Below are positions 6,762-11,681 of a stretch of 11,681 nucleotides of DNA, piece after piece. Under the pieces are notes generated by a model. That model was given only the letters and a program-made list of their open reading frames with translations. It did no database searches and was not told the origin of the DNA. Position numbers and translations under genes: made by a program. The stretch spans positions 50,392-62,072 of the forward strand of contig DDGE01000030.1 in NCBI GenBank assembly GCA_002337545.1, given 5' to 3'. Position 1 is the stretch's first letter. Each line of letters opens with the position of its first letter. The DNA comes from Phycisphaerales bacterium UBA1910. GTDB taxonomy: Bacteria > Planctomycetota > Phycisphaerae > Phycisphaerales > UBA1924.

Positions 6762-7190
6762 ATGGCCGACAAAGAAGTCATAGAAAAGTTTAAGATCATG
6801 GCCCCGGGTGGTCAGGCAACGCCTGCGCCGCCTCTGGGTCCGGTTCTGGGTGCGAAGGGTGTGAACCCTGGTCAGTTCATCCAGCAGTTCAACGCCGCGA
6901 CCGGCCAGCTTAACGGCAAGGTCGTTGGCTGTGTCGTGACGGTCTACAACGATCGCTCGTTCGAGTTCGAGATCAAGTCATCGCCCGCGAGCGTGCTGAT
7001 CAAGGAAGCCGCCGGGATCCCCAAGGGATCGGGCGAACCCAACACAAAGAAGGTTGGGAAGCTGACTTGGGAGCAGTGCCGCAAGATCGCGGAAGAAAAG
7101 GGTGCGGACATCAACTCGCACGATCTCGACGCCGGTGCTCGCATCATCGCGGGTACGGCTCGTTCCATGGGCGTTGAGGTGGAGGGCTGA
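6762..7190 (+). CDS. rplK: 50S ribosomal protein L11
   Basis: A 142-residue protein, the normal L11 length. The N-terminal domain has KIMAPGGQATPAPPLGPVLG (11-30), containing the conserved PPLGP-x-LG loop, and GVNPGQF. The C-terminal rRNA-binding domain has TVYNDRSFEFEIKSSPASVL, then KKVGKLTWEQ and the conserved GTARSMG (131-137). L11 binds the GTPase-associated region of 23S rRNA and works with L10/L12 in factor-dependent steps. The start is set at ATG 6762 by a strong GGAGGTGGAG (6747-6756) and by family length. An in-frame GTG at 6684 would add 26 residues unlike any L11. It is first in the cluster and is followed 2 bp later by rplA. Confidence 0.97.
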   Translation: MADKEVIEKFKIMAPGGQATPAPPLGPVLGAKGVNPGQFIQQFNAATGQLNGKVVGCVVTVYNDRSFEFEIKSSPASVLIKEAAGIPKGSGEPNTKKVGKLTWEQCRKIAEEKGADINSHDLDAGARIIAGTARSMGVEVEG

Positions 7191-7192
7191 TC

Positions 7193-7882
7193 ATGGCGAA
7201 GACAAAGCGTGCAAAGGAAAACGAGAAGCTCGTGCCTGCCGAGGCGCTCGAGGCAAACGAGGCATTCTCGGCTCTGAAGAAGTTTATCCCAACCAAGTTT
7301 GATCAGGCCGTTGAGGTCTGCATGCACCTTGGTGTCGATGTGAAGCATGCGGATCAGATGGTCCGCGGTTCCGTTTCACTGCCCAAGGGCATTGGCAAGG
7401 CCAAACGCGTCATCGCGTTCTGTGATTCGGCACTCGTCTCGGACTGTATGGAAGCCGGCGCAGTCGAAGCTGGTGGCCAGGATCTCATGCAGAAGGTTGA
7501 CGGCGGCTGGTTCGACTTTGATGTCGCGATCGCATCGCCTGACATGATGCGTGTGATCTCCAAGCTCGGTCGTGTTCTTGGTCCCAAGGGTCTGATGCCC
7601 TCGCCCAAGAACGGGACAGTGACTCCCAAGGTCGCGGAAGCGGTCAGCGAGTTCGCTGCGGGTAAGGTCGAGTACCGTGCTGACAAGGGCGGGAATGTTC
7701 ATGCGGTCATCGGTCGCATGAGCTTCAGCGAGAGCGATCTGCTCGAGAACTATAACTACTTTATCGAGACGATCGAAAAGGCTCGTCCCTCGGCTGTAAA
7801 GGGTGAGTATGTCAAGCGTATCACCATCAGCGGGACGATGACCCCGGGCGTTCAGATCAAGACCGCGGCAGCGGCGGAATAA
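7193..7882 (+). CDS. rplA: 50S ribosomal protein L1
   Basis: A 229-residue protein, typical of bacterial L1. It contains the family signature RVLGPKGLMPSPKNGTVT (127-144), SLPKGIGK (62-69), and the C-terminal KRITISGTMTPGVQI. L1 forms the mobile L1 stalk on 23S rRNA that helps tRNA leave the E site, and in many bacteria it represses translation of its own L11-L1 mRNA. The ribosome binding site GGAGGG (7181-7186) lies inside the last codons of rplK and only 2 bp separate the genes, so the two are probably coupled. Confidence 0.97.
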   Translation: MAKTKRAKENEKLVPAEALEANEAFSALKKFIPTKFDQAVEVCMHLGVDVKHADQMVRGSVSLPKGIGKAKRVIAFCDSALVSDCMEAGAVEAGGQDLMQKVDGGWFDFDVAIASPDMMRVISKLGRVLGPKGLMPSPKNGTVTPKVAEAVSEFAAGKVEYRADKGGNVHAVIGRMSFSESDLLENYNYFIETIEKARPSAVKGEYVKRITISGTMTPGVQIKTAAAAE

Positions 7883-7892
7883 GGAGGACATC

Positions 7893-8435
7893 ATGAGTAA
7901 GCCTGTCAAGGAAATGATGATCCGTGAGTACCGCGACCTGCTGGGCGACAACGAGAACGCGATTGCCATCGGGCTTCGCGGGATCGAGTCGAACGACACG
8001 AACGCGATCCGCGCGGGTCTTGCGAAGAAGGAAATCCGCGTCACCGTTATGCGGAACAAGCTCTTTGGGCAAGCGTTTGGCGATACCGGCCTGGCACCGC
8101 TCAAGGATGTGCTCAAGGGATCCAGCGCGATCGCTTACGGCGCTGAGTCCGTCGTCGATGTTGCTCGCGAGATCGTGGGGATGCTCAAGCAGTTCCCCGA
8201 TATCGAACTCAAGGGCGCGGTGCTCGACGGGATGTTGTTTGAGGGCGACGCGGGTGTTAAGGAGCTGAGCAAGTTCCCGACACGCGAAGAAGCGATCGCT
8301 CAGGACATCACCCTGATCCTCGGCCCGGGGCGCAAGCTCGTCGGTGCTGTCAAGGGTCCGGGCTCGAATCTCGCCGGCGTCATCAAGGCGATCGAAGAGA
8401 AGCTCGAGAAGGGCGAAGAGATCGCCAAGGTATGA
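7893..8435 (+). CDS. rplJ: 50S ribosomal protein L10
   Basis: A 180-residue protein. The N-terminal globular part includes IRVTVMRNKLFGQAF and LKGSSAIAYG. The C-terminal helix region, ending AGVIKAIEEKLEKGEEIAKV, is where L12 dimers dock in this family. L10 anchors the L7/L12 stalk. A very strong AAGGAGG (7881-7887) overlaps the rplA stop codon, with a 5-nt spacer to ATG. Only 10 bp separate it from rplA, so there is no room for the L10-binding leader that precedes rplJ in E. coli and many other bacteria. Confidence 0.95.
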   Translation: MSKPVKEMMIREYRDLLGDNENAIAIGLRGIESNDTNAIRAGLAKKEIRVTVMRNKLFGQAFGDTGLAPLKDVLKGSSAIAYGAESVVDVAREIVGMLKQFPDIELKGAVLDGMLFEGDAGVKELSKFPTREEAIAQDITLILGPGRKLVGAVKGPGSNLAGVIKAIEEKLEKGEEIAKV

Positions 8436-8441
8436 GAATCT

Positions 8442-8474
8442 CGGGTGCCCGGCGGTCTTCCGTTCGGGCATTCG
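8442..8474 (+). promoter_or_regulatory. Strong hairpin between rplJ and rplL
   Basis: TGCCCGGCGG (8446-8455), loop TCTT, CCGT, one bulged T, CGGGCA (8465-8470): ten pairs, one G-U. It can be extended to 14 pairs with CGGG (8442-8445) and TTCG (8471-8474). It begins 7 nt after the rplJ stop and has no T tract, so it is more likely an mRNA-stability or processing element, or an attenuator, than an intrinsic terminator. Confidence 0.5.
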
Positions 8475-8512
8475 TTCATGAAACCCGTTGTCACCCGACT
8501 GGCCCTATTTGC

Positions 8513-8571
8513 GTCCCCGTGAGTTGTATGCGGGGTGGGTTAAAGAACCGAACGGTTCGGTCCCTCTTGGG
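8513..8571 (+). promoter_or_regulatory. Further inverted repeats upstream of rplL
   Basis: CCCCG/CGGGG (arms within about 8515-8536) is followed by ACCGAA-CGG-TTCGGT (8547-8561) and a small CCC-TCTT-GGG (8562-8571). No good -35/-10 pair was found in 8436-8628. The 193-bp gap has no convincing gene, but it is structured along most of its length. Confidence 0.4.
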
Positions 8572-8628
8572 TGAGCGAGTCTGGCACGCGGCACCAGTCG
8601 CGATGCATTGAAACGAAGGAGTTGGACC

Positions 8629-9036
<408 letters not shown>

Positions 9037-9074
9037 TCATACAAACCCCCTGTTCTGGGGTCTTCAAAGAACAC

Positions 9075-9109
9075 CGAACGCTTCGCAGACATGCGAGGCG
9101 TTCGTTTGG
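9075..9109 (+). terminator. Terminator/attenuator-like hairpin after rplL
   Basis: CGAACGCTTCGCA (9075-9087), loop GACA, TGCGAGGCGTTCG (9092-9104), then TTTGG. The stem has 13 continuous pairs, one of them T-G. The T run is short, so termination may be partial, as at the known rplL-rpoB attenuator of E. coli. A smaller ACCCC/GGGGT dyad (9045-9061) lies just before it. Confidence 0.55.
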
Positions 9110-9175
9110 CTCGAGCGTGTGGTGTGGTGCCTGCGTTCGAGGGGATACGGTGAGCGTAAAAGTCCGATCGCTCGA
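9110..9175 (+). promoter_or_regulatory. Two alternative pairings downstream of the rplL hairpin
   Basis: CTCGAGCG (9110-9117) can pair with CGTTCGAG (9134-9141, one G-U). Its TCGAGCG part can instead pair with CGCTCGA (9169-9175, seven Watson-Crick pairs). The two structures exclude each other. This is a suggestion from complementarity only. Confidence 0.3.
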
Positions 9176-9193
9176 AGCTCCGGGTGTTTGCTC

Positions 9194-9222
9194 GGGACCT
9201 GTTCGGTCGGTGGTGATAGAAT
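9194..9222 (+). promoter_or_regulatory. Possible upstream promoter for rpoB
   Basis: GGGACC (9194-9199, 3 of 6) and TAGAAT (9217-9222, 5 of 6) are spaced by 17 bp. The -10 is good and the -35 weak. Confidence 0.3.
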
Positions 9223-9312
9223 CAGTAGCGTCAGTAGTTGGTTGTTGGTAGCAGAGGATCGATGGGGCAAACACGCTTCGGATGATCTCGGATTGGGCTG
9301 CTCGGAACTTTG

Positions 9313-9334
9313 GTTTGCATAAGTAGTTGCAAAC
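9313..9334. promoter_or_regulatory. 7-bp inverted repeat upstream of rpoB promoter-like site
   Basis: GTTTGCA (9313-9319) and TGCAAAC (9328-9334) form a perfect inverted repeat with an 8-nt centre. It lies 10 bp upstream of the proposed -35 of the second rpoB promoter, so it may be an operator, or an RNA stem in transcripts from upstream. Confidence 0.4.
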
Positions 9335-9344
9335 GGGGTGCCGA

Positions 9345-9374
9345 GTGGCATTGTTGCGCTGAGAGGGCTAGAAT
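9345..9374 (+). promoter_or_regulatory. Putative rpoB promoter
   Basis: GTGGCA (9345-9350, 4 of 6) and TAGAAT (9369-9374, 5 of 6) are spaced by 18 bp and followed by an AT-rich ATTTTT. It would give a leader of about 120 nt before rpoB, containing GGTATG/CATACC (9415-9428). Confidence 0.4.
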
Positions 9375-9501
9375 ATTTTTCCGGTCTTCACTATTCGGCG
9401 CGACAGACCAGGACGGTATGGGCATACCACACAACGAACGGCATATCCGGCCGGTGCATCTACAGCACTGGTCGTGAACAGAACCATCACGAGGTGCTTG
9501 G

Positions 9502-11681
9502 ATGGCAGCGACCAAAGTGCGCGATATGGAGCGTACCCGCAGCGTTCGGAGTTTCGCGAAGCGAGGCGACACCACAAAGATCCCCGATCTCTGGCAAGTC
9601 CAGGAGGCCGCGTATGAGCGGTTCCTTCAGCTTGACAAGGATCCCGACGAACGAGATCCCGATCTGGGTCTCGAGTCGCTCCTGCGCGAGATCTTTCCGA
9701 TTGAATCGTACGACGAGACAATGTCTCTTGAATACGCGAGCTACTCACTTGAGCAGCCGCGCTATACATCGGACGAGTGTCGTGAACTGCGACTGACATA
9801 CGGATACCCGTTCCGTCTGCGTCTGCGTCTGAAGCGCGAAACGCACGGCGATCTTCCCGAGGAAGATATTTACCTCGGCGAGTTCCCCGTGATGATGGGT
9901 GGCGGCGAATACATCGTCAACGGTGCGGAGCGCGTGATCGTTTCGCAGTTGCATCGTTCGCCGGGTGTCGATTTCTCGATTGAATCGAGTGAAGGCGACC
10001 GCCCGCTGCACAAGGCACGCGTCATCCCCGAGCGCGGCTCATGGATCGAGCTCGAAGTGACGAAGAAAGATGTGCTCGCGATGCGCATCGATCAGAGCAC
10101 CAAGCTCACCGCGACGACCTTCCTGCGTTGTCTCGATGAATCCGTCGCGAGTACCGACGCGATCATCAGCCTCTTTTATGAGGTCGCTGAGATCAACGCC
10201 AAGGATGTTCATCCCGAGGATTGGGCCGCCGCGTCGATCATCGACACCGAATCGGGCGAAGAGCTCGTGCATGTCGGTTGCCAGATCGGCGAGGAAGCCG
10301 CAGAGGCGATAAAGGCCTCCGCGCTCTCCACGATCCGCGTGGTGCAAAATCCGAGCGATTCGCTGATCCTCAACACGATCGCGGAAGAGAAGCTCGAGCA
10401 GTTCGACGAGGTCCCTGGTGTCGAGAGCGATTACGATCGCGCGATGCTCAAGGTCTACTCGCGTTTGCGTCCGGGCAACCCGCCGCAGGTCGATAAGGCC
10501 AAGCAGCTCTTCCACGAGAAGTTCTTCGACGACAACCGTTACCGCTTGGGCAAGGTTGGTCGCTTCCGCATCAACCGGAAGTTCGATATTCAGGATATCC
10601 CTGATGATCAGTTGTTCCTGCTGGGCATCGACTTCCTGAAGGTCGTCCAGTACATGCTCGATCTGCGCTCCAACCGCATCGACCCGGACACGGGTCGCCC
10701 GGTCGCGTTCATCGACGACATCGATCACCTGGGCAACCGTCGCCTGCGTACGCTCGACGAGCTCGCGGTTGAAGAAATCCGTAAGGGCCTGCTCAAGCTC
10801 CGCCGCACCGTCCAGGAGCGTATGAGTGTGAAGGATCCGGAAGAGGTCGCGAAAATCGCGGATCTCGTGAACTCCAAATCCATCTCCAGCGCGATCGACT
10901 TCTTCTTCGGTCGCTCTGAGCTCTCGCAGGTTGTTGACCAGACGAACCCGCTCTCGACACTCGTTCACGAACGCCGCCTCTCGGCACTCGGCCCTGGTGG
11001 TCTGAACCGCAAGCGTGCGGGCTTCGAGGTTCGAGATGTTCACACATCGCACTACGGTCGCGTGTGTCCCATCGAGACGCCCGAAGGCACCAACATCGGT
11101 CTGATCTGTTCGCTGGGCATCTATGCGACGGTCGATGAGTTCGGCTTCCTCCGCACACCATACCGCGTGGTCGAGGACGGCGAAGTGACCAAGAAGGTCG
11201 TGAACCTCCGTGCGGACGAAGAAATTCGCTCGGTGCTCGCGCCCGCCGACGCCCTCGACGAGGACGGGCAGTTCAAGCCGGGTCTTGTGCTCGCTCGTTC
11301 GGACGGTGAAATCGCGGAGCTCAAGGCCAAGGAGGTCGACTATGTCGATGTCTCGCCCAAGCAGCTCGTCGGTATCTCCGCGTCGCTCATCCCGTTCCTT
11401 GAGCACGACGACGCAAACCGTGCGCTCATGGGTTCGAACATGCAGCGACAGGCCGTGCCCCTCGTGAAGGTCGATCCGCCTTGTATCGCTACGGGTATGG
11501 AGAAGGAAGTCGGGAAATACTCCGGCATGCTCATCCGTGCCAAGCGGGGCGGCACCGTCACCTATGTTGATGCGGAACGCATCATCATCGACAACGCGGA
11601 CGAGTATGTCTTCCGCAAGTTCGTCGGCCTCAATGAGCGGACCTGCCAGAACCAGAAGCCCATCGTCAAGAAGGGTCAGAA
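9502..11681 (+). CDS. rpoB: DNA-directed RNA polymerase subunit beta (3'-partial)
   Basis: The frame is open from ATG 9502 to the window end, giving 726 complete codons, a little over half of a usual beta subunit. Upstream in frame there is a TGA at 9475, and GAGGTG (9491-9496) is a modest ribosome binding site. Recognisable parts are GEFPVMMGGGEYIVNGAERV and VSQLHRSPGVDF near residues 130-155; a beta-lobe region with an E. coli-like insertion at about 210-300; RPGNPPQ; DDIDHLGNRRLR; the rifampicin-pocket region LSQVVDQTNPLS...HERRLSALGPGGL (474-501); and CPIETPEGTNIGL (522-534). Beta is the catalytic-core subunit that, with beta-prime, forms the active site. Relative to E. coli numbering (offset 37) it differs at Q510E, F514V, M515V, N518T, P567T and N573C. 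rpoC presumably follows beyond the window. Confidence 0.97.
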   Translation, partial: MAATKVRDMERTRSVRSFAKRGDTTKIPDLWQVQEAAYERFLQLDKDPDERDPDLGLESLLREIFPIESYDETMSLEYASYSLEQPRYTSDECRELRLTYGYPFRLRLRLKRETHGDLPEEDIYLGEFPVMMGGGEYIVNGAERVIVSQLHRSPGVDFSIESSEGDRPLHKARVIPERGSWIELEVTKKDVLAMRIDQSTKLTATTFLRCLDESVASTDAIISLFYEVAEINAKDVHPEDWAAASIIDTESGEELVHVGCQIGEEAAEAIKASALSTIRVVQNPSDSLILNTIAEEKLEQFDEVPGVESDYDRAMLKVYSRLRPGNPPQVDKAKQLFHEKFFDDNRYRLGKVGRFRINRKFDIQDIPDDQLFLLGIDFLKVVQYMLDLRSNRIDPDTGRPVAFIDDIDHLGNRRLRTLDELAVEEIRKGLLKLRRTVQERMSVKDPEEVAKIADLVNSKSISSAIDFFFGRSELSQVVDQTNPLSTLVHERRLSALGPGGLNRKRAGFEVRDVHTSHYGRVCPIETPEGTNIGLICSLGIYATVDEFGFLRTPYRVVEDGEVTKKVVNLRADEEIRSVLAPADALDEDGQFKPGLVLARSDGEIAELKAKEVDYVDVSPKQLVGISASLIPFLEHDDANRALMGSNMQRQAVPLVKVDPPCIATGMEKEVGKYSGMLIRAKRGGTVTYVDAERIIIDNADEYVFRKFVGLNERTCQNQKPIVKKGQ

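Noticed and set aside
7376..8116. 246-codon minus-strand frame opposite rplA and rplJ
   Set aside because: It is antisense to two certain ribosomal protein genes; a by-product of their codon use.
8478..8522. 14-codon open frame in the rplJ-rplL gap as a leader peptide
   Set aside because: No ribosome binding site precedes it and it has no run of regulatory codons.
8582..8597. Sigma-54-like TGGCAC upstream of rplL
   Set aside because: No GC element at the required -12 position follows. The similar TGGCA at 9346 also has wrong spacing.
10039..11406. Long open frame (455 codons) on the minus strand opposite rpoB
   Set aside because: It lies wholly antisense to a highly conserved rpoB frame; its Arg/Asp/Leu-rich translation mirrors the codon bias of the sense strand and resembles no family.

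Overview
The window looks like a piece of a bacterial chromosome, most likely from a planctomycete, perhaps of the class Phycisphaerae. This placement is an inference. It rests on a moderately GC-rich sequence, an RpoB with unusual residues in otherwise conserved regions, a secreted-type Gly/His-rich protein with a C-terminal TPR-like part (a layout familiar from planctomycetes), and an exopolysaccharide locus next to ribosomal genes. No rRNA, tRNA, CRISPR array, insertion sequence or phage gene was seen.

Positions 1-1422 (+) hold the 3' part of a gene for a low-complexity surface-type protein. It has a Ser/Thr-Pro-Ser-Lys/Arg repeat stalk, a Gly/His tract, a Trp/Tyr-rich segment containing a DxDxDGxxD calcium-type loop, and a TPR-like C-terminus. 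It converges, with 12 bp between stop codons, on a four-gene minus-strand operon (6259 down to 1435). In order of transcription this encodes a secreted right-handed beta-helix protein, a family 2 glycosyltransferase, a multi-spanning O-antigen ligase/polymerase-like protein and a hexapeptide-repeat acyltransferase. The last two genes overlap by 4 bp. Together they look like a small cell-surface polysaccharide module: one sugar transfer, polymerisation or ligation, acyl decoration, and modification outside the membrane.

A roughly 500 bp divergent intergenic region (6260-6761) separates this operon from the plus-strand cluster rplK-rplA-rplJ-rplL-rpoB (L11, L1, L10, L7/L12, RNA polymerase beta). 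rpoB runs off the window end. The usual upstream partners secE and nusG are absent; the polysaccharide operon is there instead. rplK, rplA and rplJ are nearly contiguous with good ribosome binding sites. By contrast, a 193 bp gap before rplL and a 465 bp gap before rpoB are full of inverted repeats and promoter-like elements. This suggests that stoichiometry (several L12 per ribosome, little RpoB) is set by RNA structures and internal promoters in these gaps.

The points most worth checking are the repeat-built surface protein, the compact polysaccharide locus, the hairpin-rich leaders before rplK, rplL and rpoB, and the substitutions in the rifampicin-pocket region of RpoB.
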